From: Intestinimonas timonensis | GTDB taxonomy: Bacteria > Bacillota > Clostridia > Oscillospirales > Oscillospiraceae | Assembly (NCBI RefSeq): GCF_900626145.1 | Contig: NZ_LR130817.1 | Span: 772,698 to 836,697, forward strand | DNA length: 64,000 bases | Direction of reading: 5' to 3' | In this document: positions 40,625 to 49,254 of the stretch, in pieces | How positions within the stretch are numbered: the stretch's first letter is position 1 | How the letters are laid out: every line of letters starts with the position of its first letter | The notes under the pieces: model-generated | What the model was told of the DNA's origin: nothing | What the model saw: only the letters and a program-made list of their open reading frames with translations | The model's database searches: none | Position numbers and translations under genes: made by a program

Positions 40625-42199
40625 ATGAAGAAAAAGTATCTCTTTGGGGTGCTTTTGGCACTCTCGCTGGTGGTCGGCATGCTGCCGGTCTCCACTCTGG
40701 CCGCCTCATCTGAGGTGGCGCTGAAGCTGGGCAGTCCCTGGTGCGCCATTGATACCCAGGTCACCCAGGTGGACGAGAGCAACGCCCAGGTCACCCCCTA
40801 CGCAGTCCAGGTCAATGGCGGCGGCTACACTCTGCTGCCCATCCGTCGGGTGTTGGAGGCCTTCGGCGGCTCTGTGGAGTGGGTCCCGGCCACCAACGGT
40901 GTGCTGTGTACCCTGAACGGGCATCAGGTGGAGCTGGCCCCCGGCTCCGCCCAGGCCACGGTAGATGGTCAGGCTGTCACTATGGATGTGCCCGCCGAGG
41001 CCAAGAACGACCACACCTTTGTGCCGGTCCGGTTTGTCTCCGAGAATTTGGGCCTCTCTGTGTCCTATGAGCCCACCAACCAGATCGTGGTGGTGAGCGC
41101 CGCCCCCGTGGACCAGAACAACCTCACCAATCTGAGCAGCGTGAAGGCCCTGACGGAGAAGCTGGCCAGCATGTAGCCCGCTGTCCAGCCGGTCACCTAC
41201 CAGGAGGGGAGCTACGCCCTGCCCTCCGGCACCGTCAGCGCCAAAATCATCACTGTAAACATGAGCGATCCCCGGGTCTCCGTGAAGAGCGCCATCGTGG
41301 GCAACAAGCTCAACGCCACCGCCGACTTCGGCAGCATTGTCTCTTACTCCGGCGGCGCTACGGCCACCATCAACGCCAACTTCTTTGAGTCCTACGAGGA
41401 CATCAAGGACCCCATAGGCCCCGTCATGGTGAACGGGAACTTTGTCTACGGCAACAGCGGCTCCCTGACCTCCCTGGGCATCACGGCGGACGGCAAGATG
41501 TACTATGGCCGCCCCTCTGTGTTTTATCGGGTCATCACCACCGACGGCTGCACCGCCCAGCAGTGGTCCGGCTACAATCTGAACGTCTTTGAGCAGTATA
41601 CCGACGGCTCCGTGCTCTACACCCCCGCCCGGGGCGAGAGCGTGCCCGTCGCCTGCGCCTGCGCAGCCCTCACCGTCCGCAATGGTGTCACCACCGACTA
41701 CCGGGCCGTGGCGGCAGGGGAGACCCTGACCATCCCCGCCGACGGCTATGTGCTGTGGATGGGCTCCGCCTTCACCGCCACCCACTACTACCAGGTCCCT
41801 GAGCTGGGCCGCACCGTGGCCATGGAGCCCTATCTGCGGGTGGAGGACAAGGAGGGCTTCGTCCTGGACGGCGTCACCTCCCTCATCTCCGGCGCTCCCC
41901 GTCTGGTGAAGGACGGCGCCATCGAGACCTATCTGGACCCCGGCTTCACTGAGGCCCGCTTCACCACCAGCATCACTCCCCGCACCGCCGTGGGTACAAC
42001 CGCCGACGGGAAGCTGCTGCTGGTCAGCGTTCCCTCCGCCTCCATCCAGCAGATGCGGGAGCTCATGCTCCAGCTGGGCTGCCAGGACGCCATCAACCTG
42101 GATGGCGGTGCCTCCACCGCCATGTACTACAACGGCCAGACTCTGGCCGCCCCCGACCGTCAGCTCACCACCACCCTCCAGGTCTTTGTGAGCCCCTGA
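40625..42199 (+). pseudogene. Secreted phosphodiester glycosidase (NAGPA) gene with an in-frame amber codon
   Basis: One frame runs from ATG 40625 to 42199 but holds TAG at 41174-41176. The first part (183 residues) has a signal peptide (MKKKYLFGVLLALSLVVG...LAA) and a copper-amine-oxidase-N-type domain (TLLPIRRVLEAFGGSVEW, VPVRFVSENLGLSVSYE). The second part (from about 41177) is a phosphodiester glycosidase-like domain: TINANFFES near its start, GAPRLVKDG and NLDGGASTAMYYNG at the end. Frame and codon use are intact after the stop; CAG to TAG is a one-base change. Either the gene is broken, the stop is suppressed or the base is an error. Without the second half the catalytic domain is lost. 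Confidence 0.85.
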
Positions 42200-42203
42200 C
42201 CGC

Positions 42204-42232
42204 TTGACAAGGCGGCGCGTTTCTGCTATGTT
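42204..42232 (+). promoter_or_regulatory. Promoter of the ABC-F attenuation leader
   Basis: TTGACA (42204-42209), 17 bases, TATGTT (42227-42232); predicted start of transcription at about 42239. Confidence 0.82.
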
Positions 42233-42263
42233 GTACCCAGAAAAAATGATTTGAGGTGAAAGG

Positions 42264-42275
42264 ATGCGCAAGTAA
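42264..42275 (+). CDS. Three-codon leader ORF (MRK)
   Basis: ATG CGC AAG TAA with a GAGGTG site five bases upstream, about 25 bases after the predicted transcription start. Its position upstream of a terminator and an antibiotic-resistance-type gene, not its length, is the evidence. Translation is unproven. Confidence 0.55.
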   Translation: MRK

Positions 42276-42394
42276 CTTGCTGGATTTGGATACGGGATAC
42301 GGGTGGTCACCGGACCACCTGTGGTCTCCTGTACCTGTCGGCAAGCGGCCTGCGCTCCCTTCACGTTGTGCGCCTTCCCATCCAGCGGGACAGA

Positions 42395-42430
42395 ATGGGC
42401 GCGGAGCGTTGCCGCTCCGCGCCCATTTTT
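42395..42430 (+). terminator. Attenuator terminator before the ABC-F gene
   Basis: A perfect 14-bp stem ATGGGCGCGGAGCG/CGCTCCGCGCCCAT with a TTGC loop and a T-run, ending 22 bases before the start codon. TGCGCTCC at about 42350-42357 could pair with GGAGCG and disrupt it. Confidence 0.9.
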
Positions 42431-42452
42431 GTGTATTGGAGGCGTTTTTTTC

Positions 42453-43931
42453 ATGGCTTTGATCGAGATCTCTCACCTTAGCTTCACCTATGAGGGCAGC
42501 TTTGAGCCGGTCTTTGAGGACCTCTCCCTCCAGCTGGACACCGAATGGCGGCTGGGACTCATCGGTCGCAACGGCAGGGGCAAGACCACCCTGCTGAGAC
42601 TGCTCCTGGGGGAGGGGCGGTATACCGGCACCATTTCCGCCCCTGAGCCCTTTGACTACTTTCCCTTCGATGTACCCGACCCGGAGGCAGAGGGGCAGAC
42701 AGTGGCGGAGACCCTCCGGCCAGAGCTGGAAGAGTGGCGGCTGATAAAGGAACTGCGGCTGCTGGGACTGGAGGAGGAGGTGCTGTACCGGCCCTTCTCC
42801 ACCCTCTCCCACGGGGAGCGGACCCGGTTCCTTCTGGCCCTCCTCTTTCTCCGGGATTACCGCTTTCTCCTTATCGACGAGCCCACCGATCATCTGGACG
42901 CCGCCGGACGGGCCCTGGTGGGGGACTATTTGGCCCGAAAGAAGGGCTTTCTCCTGGTCTCCCACGACCGGGCCTTTCTGGACCGGTGCATCGACCATGT
43001 GCTGGCCTTCCAACCCACGGGCTTGGTGGTGCAGAAGGGCAATTTCTCCACCTGGTGGGAGGAGCAGACCAGCCGGGAGGCCTCGGAGCGGAGCGCCCAG
43101 GAGCGGCTGAAAAAGGACATCCGTCGGCTGGAGGAGGCCGCCCGCCGGACGGCGGACTGGTCCGACGCGGTGGAACGGACCAAATACGCCAGCCGAAATT
43201 CCGGCCTGAGGCCGGACCGGGGCTATGTGGGCCATAAGGCGGCCAAGCTCATGCGCCGGTCCAAGGCGGTGGAGGAGCGGCGGCAGGCCGCTGTGGCGGA
43301 AAAGTCGTCCCTCCTTCGGGACGCGGAGGAGGCGGAGACACTAAAGTTAAATACCTTGACGCCACCTCAGCAGAAGGTGCTGGAGGTCCGGGACCTCTTC
43401 ATTGACTACGGGGCGGGACTAGTGTGTACCGGTCTCACCTTCACCGTGGAGCGGGGAGACCGGGTGGCCCTCCGCGGGGCCAACGGAGCGGGGAAGTCCA
43501 GCCTGCTCAAGCTGCTGCTGGGGCAGGACATCCCGCACACCGGCCAGGTCTGGCGCTCCGGCGGCCTGACGGTGTCCGTGCTGCCCCAGGACACCGCCTT
43601 TCTCCGGGGGAAGCTGAAGGACTTCATCCGGGAGAGTGGGGCGGAGGAGGCCCTTTTCAAGGCCATCCTGCGGAAGCTGGGCTTTCCCCGGAGCCAGTTT
43701 GACCAGCCACTGGCGGCGTACAGCGCCGGACAGAAAAAGAAGGTTCTCCTGGCCCGGAGTCTCTGTGAGACGGCTCACCTTTACATCTGGGATGAGCCGC
43801 TGAACTACGTGGACATCTACACTCGGATGCAGATGGAGGAGCTGCTACTGGCCCACCGGCCCACCATGGTCTTTGTGGAGCATGACCAGGCCTTCACCGA
43901 CAAGGTGGCCACCAAAGTGATCGAGTTATAA
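42453..43931 (+). CDS. Lsa-type ABC-F ribosomal protection protein
   Basis: 492 residues from ATG 42453 (TTGGAGGCG upstream); the longer frame reads the leader. Two ABC domains and no membrane helices: Walker A GRNGRGKTT and GANGAGKSS, signatures LSHGERT and YSAGQKKK, Walker B LLIDEPTDHLD and LYIWDEPLNYVD. The WDEPLNY block and the GLIGRNGRGKTTLLRLL start are typical of the Lsa branch, which dislodges lincosamides, streptogramin A and pleuromutilins from the ribosome. The interdomain linker (about 215-300) is rich in Arg/Lys/Glu. Which drugs it protects against cannot be predicted. A methyltransferase gene follows by 14 bases. Confidence 0.9.
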   Translation: MALIEISHLSFTYEGSFEPVFEDLSLQLDTEWRLGLIGRNGRGKTTLLRLLLGEGRYTGTISAPEPFDYFPFDVPDPEAEGQTVAETLRPELEEWRLIKELRLLGLEEEVLYRPFSTLSHGERTRFLLALLFLRDYRFLLIDEPTDHLDAAGRALVGDYLARKKGFLLVSHDRAFLDRCIDHVLAFQPTGLVVQKGNFSTWWEEQTSREASERSAQERLKKDIRRLEEAARRTADWSDAVERTKYASRNSGLRPDRGYVGHKAAKLMRRSKAVEERRQAAVAEKSSLLRDAEEAETLKLNTLTPPQQKVLEVRDLFIDYGAGLVCTGLTFTVERGDRVALRGANGAGKSSLLKLLLGQDIPHTGQVWRSGGLTVSVLPQDTAFLRGKLKDFIRESGAEEALFKAILRKLGFPRSQFDQPLAAYSAGQKKKVLLARSLCETAHLYIWDEPLNYVDIYTRMQMEELLLAHRPTMVFVEHDQAFTDKVATKVIEL

Positions 43932-43945
43932 GGAGGGAAAATGAC

Positions 43946-44614
43946 ATGGAACTGGAGGAGATGACGGCCTTTTTCACCAGCCGTCTGGATCTGTATGACG
44001 AACACATGCTCCAGGAGGTCCCCGGCTGCCGGGCGGGCTACGCCCGGATGGCGGCGCTGCTGCCGGAGGGGATGGCCCGTCTGCTGGACCTGGGCTGTGG
44101 CACCGGCCTGGAGCTGGAGCCCATCTTTGCCCGCTTCCCGGCGCTGAGGGTGACGGGGGTGGACCTGACGGCGGCCATGCTGGACCGTCTGCGGGCGAAG
44201 TTCCCCGACAGGGAGCTGACCCTCATCCGGGGCAGCTATGTGGGCATGGACTTCGGCCGGGCCTGCTATGACGCCGCGGTGTCCTTTGAGACCCTCCACC
44301 ACCTGGAACCGGAGGAGAAGGGGGCGCTCTACCGCCGGGTGTGGGAGGCCCTGACGCCGGAGGGGGTCTATGTGGAGTGCGACTATATCGCGGCGACGGC
44401 AGAAGAGGAGGAGGCCCTGCGGGCGGAGCACCGCCGCCTGCGGATGGAGGCCGGGGCGGGTGAGGATACCCTCTACCACTTCGACATCCCCTGTACGCTG
44501 GAGCATCAAAAGGCGCTGCTGGAAGCGGCGGGCTTTGTCCAGGTGACGGCGGAGCCGTTGGAGGGGGACACCGTTCTGCTGACAGCCCGAAAGGTCACTC
44601 CGACAGGGGCGTAA
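43946..44614 (+). CDS. Class I SAM-dependent methyltransferase
   Basis: 222 residues, with AAGGAGGGAA before the ATG. SAM motif I is LLDLGCGTGLELEPIFARFP, motif II VTGVDLTAAML, and YDAAVSFETLHHLEPEEKGALYRRVWEAL follows, resembling small-molecule (UbiE/Cfa-like) methyltransferases rather than Erm rRNA methylases. The substrate is unknown. It is probably co-transcribed with the ABC-F gene. Its last 20 bases overlap the convergent anti-sigma gene. Confidence 0.87.
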   Translation: MELEEMTAFFTSRLDLYDEHMLQEVPGCRAGYARMAALLPEGMARLLDLGCGTGLELEPIFARFPALRVTGVDLTAAMLDRLRAKFPDRELTLIRGSYVGMDFGRACYDAAVSFETLHHLEPEEKGALYRRVWEALTPEGVYVECDYIAATAEEEEALRAEHRRLRMEAGAGEDTLYHFDIPCTLEHQKALLEAAGFVQVTAEPLEGDTVLLTARKVTPTGA

Positions 44615-45593
44615 GGAAGATGTGGTCCACCTGCAAAGTGGTGGGCTCCACCTCGTTGATGAGAGCCAGGATCTCATCACGGCTCCCTTGGACGCAGAAG
44701 TTCTGGCTCCTGAAGTCCTCCATTTCCCGGGCGGAGGCCAGAGCCTCCTCCACCACGCTGGTCCCATAATAGACGCGGAAGTTGGAGAAGATGCCCAGAG
44801 AGGTGAGCAGCTTGGGCTGAGTGAGGAGGAGTTCCAGGTTGTCGGCATAGTACTGGACCAGTTCCGGACCGTTCAGTTCCCGGGGATCGGTTTCCCCACC
44901 GAAGAGGTGGGGCGAGGCCAGATTGACGCCGCCCTGATATTCCACCTCCGGGTCATAGACCTGGGCCCATGCCACCTCTGCCGGCAGGGCCCGCAGCTCC
45001 TCCATGGTGCGGGGGGTATTGGTGCCCACAGACAGGCGGAGATAAGCGGAGGAGGGCAGCTTTTCCAGTTCGGCAAGTAGGTCGGTCCGGTCTATGAGGT
45101 CCGAGTCAAAACGACCCAGATATTTGGTCAGCTTCCCGGTGGGGTCAGAGGTCACCTCTGCCTCACCCAGGCGGATGGTCAGGTGGACGTCGGTGTAGCC
45201 GCCAACATAGGCTTTCAGATTTTTGGGCCCGACCACATAGAGGGCCGCGTCATAGGTGCCGAAGCTGGTATCGGTGATGTCGGTGCCGGTGACTCGGACA
45301 TAGGGCTGCATGGTGCCGAAGTAGGCATTGAGGTATTGGGTAAAGCCTCCATCGTTCTCCTCCATGGGGATGGGGTTGAAGGCGGTGAGCTTGGCCAGTG
45401 GGTTGATAAGGCCAAAAACCAGAGCGGCGCAGATTACCACCACCAGCAGGGTTTTGAGACAGATGCTGCGGACCCGGCGGCGGATAAGCTTCTCCAGGGC
45501 CCTCAGCTCCTCCTCAGCGGACTGGGCGGGGGAGGAGGCCTCCGGCTCTCCCAGGGCTTCCAGGCGGCGGTCCAGATCGTCAGGCTGTGTCAT
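44595..45593 (-). CDS. Anti-sigma factor (Sigma_reg_N/C type)
   Basis: 332 residues. A cytoplasmic N-terminal part (about 1-42, ALEKLIRRRVRS) expected to bind the sigma factor, one transmembrane helix (about 43-67), and a large extracytoplasmic domain with MEENDGGFTQYLNAYFGTMQPYVRVTGTDITDTSFGTYD, resembling the YhdL/sigma-regulatory C-terminal domain. The start overlaps the upstream sigma gene by ATGA, the classic arrangement in which the pair is made in fixed ratio. The signal it senses is unknown. Confidence 0.83.
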   Translation of the reverse strand: MTQPDDLDRRLEALGEPEASSPAQSAEEELRALEKLIRRRVRSICLKTLLVVVICAALVFGLINPLAKLTAFNPIPMEENDGGFTQYLNAYFGTMQPYVRVTGTDITDTSFGTYDAALYVVGPKNLKAYVGGYTDVHLTIRLGEAEVTSDPTGKLTKYLGRFDSDLIDRTDLLAELEKLPSSAYLRLSVGTNTPRTMEELRALPAEVAWAQVYDPEVEYQGGVNLASPHLFGGETDPRELNGPELVQYYADNLELLLTQPKLLTSLGIFSNFRVYYGTSVVEEALASAREMEDFRSQNFCVQGSRDEILALINEVEPTTLQVDHIFLTPLSE

Positions 45594-46084
45594 GATGGTT
45601 CCTCCTCTCCAAGCTCTTCCCGGAGCCGGCGCTTGGCCCGGGACCGGAGCTGACGTACATTTTCACGGGTGATATGGTGGGTGTCGGCGATCTCGCCGTC
45701 GGTGAGGCCGAAATAGACGCTGTCCAACAGGATGGACCGCTGGAGCACCGGCAGCCGGGCGATGGCAGAGTAGAGCCGCCGCTTCTCCTCGTCGGCAATG
45801 AGCTGTTCCGGCAGGGTGGGGGAGGGGTCGGCCAGGTGCTCGGGCAGGTCATCCTCGCCCCGCCTGGCCCGGTCCCGCCGCTGGTTGAGGAACTCGTTGC
45901 GCAGCACCTTCACCAGCCAGTGGTCCAGGCTGCCGGTGGCCCGGTAGGAGAGAAGGGCCTTAAGGAAGGCGGACTGCACCAGGTCCTCGGCCTCCTCCTG
46001 GCTGCCGCACAGGGCGTAGGCGTAGAGCAGCAGGGGACGCCGCCGGGCCTCATAGACCCGGCGCAGCAGATCATGGTCGGCCAC
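45590..46084 (-). CDS. ECF-type RNA polymerase sigma factor
   Basis: 164 residues from GTG 46084 (GAGGAGGG six bases upstream); the longer frame is promoter sequence. Region 2 has LLLYAYALCGSQEEAEDLVQSAFLKAL and DHWLVKVLRNEFLNQRRDRARR; region 4 has LPVLQRSILLDSVYFGLTDGEIADTHHITRENVRQLRSRAKRRL, a clear helix-turn-helix. Coupled to its anti-sigma gene. A possible promoter TTGTCA-17-TGTTAT lies upstream. Confidence 0.92.
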   Translation of the reverse strand: MADHDLLRRVYEARRRPLLLYAYALCGSQEEAEDLVQSAFLKALLSYRATGSLDHWLVKVLRNEFLNQRRDRARRGEDDLPEHLADPSPTLPEQLIADEEKRRLYSAIARLPVLQRSILLDSVYFGLTDGEIADTHHITRENVRQLRSRAKRRLREELGEEEPS

Positions 46085-46148
46085 GGCATTCCCTCCTCTC
46101 TTGTCCTCTCTACTAAGAATAACACTTGTCAGCCCGTTTTGTGACAAC

Positions 46149-46185
46149 AAAAATGGAGCATCGCGTTTGCGATGCTCCATTTTTT
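46149..46185 (-). terminator. Terminator after gltX
   Basis: A perfect 16-bp stem AAAAATGGAGCATCGC/GCGATGCTCCATTTTT with a GTTT loop. Confidence 0.93.
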
Positions 46186-46197
46186 CGCATTGATGGT

Positions 46198-47712
46198 TTA
46201 CAGGGCAGCGGAGACCTTCTCCAGGCCCAGCTTCAGCCGGCGGAGGGTCTCATCCTTACCAAGGATGTGGCAGATCTCCACGGCGCCGCCGGGGGTCACG
46301 GCCTTGCCGGCGGCGGCGATGCGCACCGGCCACATGAGGGTGGCGTTTTTCACGCCCAGGGACTCGGCCAGGGACACCAGGGTGTCGTGAATGGCGTCGT
46401 TGGTCCAGGCGGAGATGGCCTCCAGGGCGGGGATGGCGGCCTCCAGCATGTTCTTGGAGACCTCGGAGTTGGTCTTGGACTTCTTGTTGGTGAAGAGGTC
46501 GGCGCCGTACTCGGGCAGAACGTCGAAGAAGTCCAGCTTCTCCGGGATGTCGGTGAGGCGCTCGCACCGGGCCTGGAGGAGGCCGGCGACCTCCTGGGAG
46601 GAGTATGCCTCGTTCTTCACGGCCTGACGGATATAGGGCTCCGCCACGGCGTGGAAGGCCTCGGGGGAGAGCTCACGGAGATAGTGGGCGTTAAAGTAGG
46701 TGAGCTTTTCGATGTCAAAGATGGCGGGGGACTTGGAGATGCCCTCAATATCGAAGATATGGGAGAGCTCTTCGATGGTGAAGAACTCACGCTCCACGTT
46801 CTCGCCACGGGGAGACCAGCCCAGGAGGGTCACATAGTTGACCACGGCCTCGGAGAGGTAACCCATAGCCAGCAGATCCTCATAGGAGGGGTCGCCTTTC
46901 CGCTTGGACATCTTGTTGTGCTGGTCCCGCATGACGGGGGAGCAGTGGATATAGGTGGGGACCTCCCAGCTGAAGCCCTCATAGAGCAGGTTGTACTTGG
47001 GGGCGGAGGAGAGATACTCGCTGCCCCGGACCACGTGGGTGATGCCCATCAGATGGTCATCGATGACGTTGGCGAAGTTGTAGGTGGGCAGGCCGTCCCG
47101 CTTGATGAGGACCTGGTCGTCCAGGGTGTTGTTTTCCACGGTGATGTCGCCGAAGACGGCGTCATGGAAGGTGGTTTGCCCCTCCTTGGGGATTCTCTGC
47201 CGGATGACATAGGGGACGCCGGCTTCCACCTTGGCCTTGGCCTCCTCGGGAGAGAGGGTACGGCAGGGATCGTCGGGCCGGTCGAAGTCGCCGCTGTCCT
47301 CCTCGGACTCGGTCTTTTCGCAGAAGCAGTAATAGGCATGGTCCAACTCCACCAGGCGCTGGGCATACTTGCCATAAAGGTCCCGGCGCTCGGTCTGGAT
47401 GTAGGGACCCACAGGGCCGCCCACGTCGGGACCCTCGTCCCAGGTAAGACCGCACTTGCGCAGGGTGTTGTAGATGATCTCGGTGGCGCCCTCTACCAGA
47501 CGGCCCTGGTCGGTGTCCTCAATACGCAGGATGAACTTCCCACCGGCGTGGCGGGCGATGAGCCAGGTGTAAAGGGCGGTGCGCAGATTGCCTACGTGCA
47601 TGTAGCCGGTGGGAGAGGGGGCGAAGCGGGTGCGGACCTCTCCGTGAGGGATGCGGGCTTCCATGTCGTCGAACCACTGTTTGTCCAAAGTGAATTCCTC
47701 CAAAAAGTTCAT
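46198..47712 (-). CDS. gltX: Glutamyl-tRNA synthetase
   Basis: 504 residues from MNFLEEFTLDK. Class-I catalytic core: RTRFAPSPTGYMHVGNLRTAL (HIGH-type motif as HVGN), RIEDTDQGRLVEGA, and the KMSKRKG loop near residue 265 (NKMSKRKGDPSY). The C-terminal all-helical anticodon domain follows. It charges tRNA-Glu, and tRNA-Gln too if the host uses the amidotransferase route. The predicted promoter places the transcription start two or three bases before this ATG, and no Shine-Dalgarno site is present, so the mRNA may be leaderless; a start at MEARIP (47664) is an alternative. Confidence 0.93.
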   Translation of the reverse strand: MNFLEEFTLDKQWFDDMEARIPHGEVRTRFAPSPTGYMHVGNLRTALYTWLIARHAGGKFILRIEDTDQGRLVEGATEIIYNTLRKCGLTWDEGPDVGGPVGPYIQTERRDLYGKYAQRLVELDHAYYCFCEKTESEEDSGDFDRPDDPCRTLSPEEAKAKVEAGVPYVIRQRIPKEGQTTFHDAVFGDITVENNTLDDQVLIKRDGLPTYNFANVIDDHLMGITHVVRGSEYLSSAPKYNLLYEGFSWEVPTYIHCSPVMRDQHNKMSKRKGDPSYEDLLAMGYLSEAVVNYVTLLGWSPRGENVEREFFTIEELSHIFDIEGISKSPAIFDIEKLTYFNAHYLRELSPEAFHAVAEPYIRQAVKNEAYSSQEVAGLLQARCERLTDIPEKLDFFDVLPEYGADLFTNKKSKTNSEVSKNMLEAAIPALEAISAWTNDAIHDTLVSLAESLGVKNATLMWPVRIAAAGKAVTPGGAVEICHILGKDETLRRLKLGLEKVSAAL

Positions 47713-47720
47713 GTGACACC

Positions 47721-47748
47721 ATTTTAACACAAGGAAAGGTCTTGTCAA
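47721..47748 (-). promoter_or_regulatory. gltX promoter
   Basis: Minus-strand TTGACA (47743-47748), 16 bases, TAAAAT (47721-47726). The predicted start is about 47714, nearly on the gltX ATG. Confidence 0.75.
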
Positions 47749-47768
47749 GCATGTGGAGACCTTTCCCC

Positions 47769-47815
47769 TTGACAGGACGGGGAAGGAGTGGTAGAATACA
47801 TCAAAAGTTTTTGAT
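47769..47815 (+). promoter_or_regulatory. arsR promoter and operator
   Basis: TTGACA (47769-47774), 17 bases, TAGAAT (47792-47797), followed by the dyad ATCAAAA-GT-TTTTGAT (47800-47815) just after the -10. It would be covered by an ArsR-family dimer. Confidence 0.85.
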
Positions 47816-47832
47816 GTGAAGGAGGCGGCGAC

Positions 47833-48135
47833 ATGTACGAGGAGGCCGTAAAGGTATTCAAGGCCCTGGCGGACCCCAAGCGGCTGGCCATTTTGGAGCA
47901 GCTGCGATCGGGGGAGAAGTGCGCCTGCGTCCTTCTGGAGCCACTGGACCTCTCCCAGTCGGGCCTCTCCTACCACATGAAGGTACTGTGTGACTCCGGT
48001 ATCGTGGCCAGCCGGCAGGAGGGGAAGTGGACGCACTACTGGATCGACCCGGCGGGTAGGGCCAGGGCCGCCGCCCTGGTGGGGGAGCTCACCGCCCCGG
48101 TCACAGAGACGTCCTGCTGCCGCTGCCAGGACTGA
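47833..48135 (+). CDS. ArsR family metal(loid)-responsive repressor
   Basis: 100 residues. Winged helix: VFKALADPKRLAILEQLRSGEKCACVLLEPLDLSQSGLSYHMKVLCDSGIVASRQEGKWTHYWID. Cys30 and Cys32 in KCAC sit where ArsR binds As(III)/Sb(III) (C-x-C), and a C-terminal CCRC cluster could supply further thiols. It binds the ATCAAAA dyad before itself and probably the same dyad before the permease gene. GGAGGCGG precedes the ATG. Confidence 0.92.
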   Translation: MYEEAVKVFKALADPKRLAILEQLRSGEKCACVLLEPLDLSQSGLSYHMKVLCDSGIVASRQEGKWTHYWIDPAGRARAAALVGELTAPVTETSCCRCQD

Positions 48136-48173
48136 GGAAAGGCGCCGCCGGTCCGGCGGCTCTTTTTTAGGCC

Positions 48174-48195
48174 AATACATCAAAAATTTTTGATC
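48174..48195 (+). promoter_or_regulatory. Second ArsR-type operator
   Basis: ATCAAAA-AT-TTTTGAT (48178-48193) upstream of the permease gene, nearly identical to the dyad before arsR. Confidence 0.8.
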
Positions 48196-48222
48196 TATTT
48201 TCACAGGGAAAGGGGAACTGTT

Positions 48223-49223
48223 ATGTCCATTGGTACGTTCCTGCAGGACCAGGTCCTGGGGATGGCGTGGCTCAAGGAGCTCATCGGGCGAGGGCTTTCG
48301 GCCCTCGGCGTGGATCTGGAGAGCCGGCTGGGAGGGAGCATTCACTTTTTTCTCTATGACATGGTGAAGATCATGGTGCTCCTCACTGTCCTCATCCTGA
48401 TCGTCTCTTACATCCAGAGCTATTTTCCGCCGGAGCGCTCCAAGCGCATTCTGGGGCGCTTCCACGGACTGGGCGCCAATATCGTGGCTGCTCTGCTGGG
48501 GACGGTGACGCCCTTTTGCTCTTGCTCCCCCATTCCGCTCTTCATCGGCTTTACCCGAGCGGGCCTTCCCTTGGGGGTCACCTTTTCCTTTCTAATCTCG
48601 TCTCCTATGGTTGACCTGGGTTCCATCATGTTGCTGACGGGGGTCTTTGGATGGCGGGTGGCCGCCGCCTATGTGGCCCTGGGTCTGGTGGTGGCTGTGG
48701 CGGGCGGTACGCTCATCCAGGCCCTCCGGCTGGAGGATCAGGTGGAGCCCTATGTCCGGAGTCCCGGCGGGGGAGAGGCGCCCCAGGAGAAGCTGACCTG
48801 GCGGGACCGGCTCTCCTACGCCTGGGATCAGGCCCTGTCCACCGGGAAGAAGGTGGCACCCTATGTGCTGGTGGGTTGGGCATCGGGGCCATCATCCACA
48901 ACTGGATTCCCCAGGAACTGGTGGTGAAGGTCCTGGGTGGGGATGGCCCCTTTGGCGTGATCCTGGCCACCGCTGCCGGCATCCCCATGTACGCCGACAT
49001 TTTCGGCACTATCCCCATTGCGGAGGCCCTGCTGGCTAAGGGTGCCCGGCTGGGCGTGGTCCTCTCCTTCATGATGGGTGTGACCACCCTTTCCCTGCCG
49101 TCGCTGATCCTGCTGCGGAAGGCGGTCAAGCCCCGCCTGCTGGGCATTTTTGTGGGCGTGTGCACGGTGGGCATCCTGATCGTGGGGTATCTCTTCAACG
49201 GTATCCAGGGCATGCTGCTCTGA
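48223..49223 (+). pseudogene. CSCSP-motif permease (SO_0444/ArsP-like), frameshifted
   Basis: The frame from ATG 48223 codes membrane helices and LLGTVTPFCSCSPIPLFIGF, the signature of the DUF318 permease family linked to arsenic export. Near 48876-48890 the coding continues in another frame: the first ends soon after KVAPYVLVGWASG at 48927, while the second supplies GIGAIIHNWIPQELVVKVLGG to the natural end at 49223. One missing base in a G-rich run (GGTGGGTTGGGC) explains it. Both parts look conserved, so the lesion is recent or a sequencing error. ArsR control and neighbours suggest a thiol-metalloid efflux role. Confidence 0.85.
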
Positions 49224-49254
49224 ATCTGAAATATTGATAAAGGAGAAGATGATG

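Larger units (their letters stand above)
42239..42452 (+). promoter_or_regulatory. Attenuation leader of the ABC-F gene
   Basis: About 214 untranslated bases. They hold GAGGTG followed by a three-codon ORF (MRK, 42264-42275), several mid-leader hairpins (such as GGTGGTC/GACCACC near 42301-42321), and a strong terminator just before the gene. This is the layout of translation-dependent attenuators controlling ABC-F and other ribosome-protection genes: a drug-stalled ribosome on the tiny ORF would favour an antiterminator. Confidence 0.8.

Noticed and set aside
41171..41179. Pyrrolysine or other recoding at the amber codon
   Set aside because: No recoding signal, pylT or pyl genes are seen, and a single C-to-T change explains the stop; kept only as an open check.
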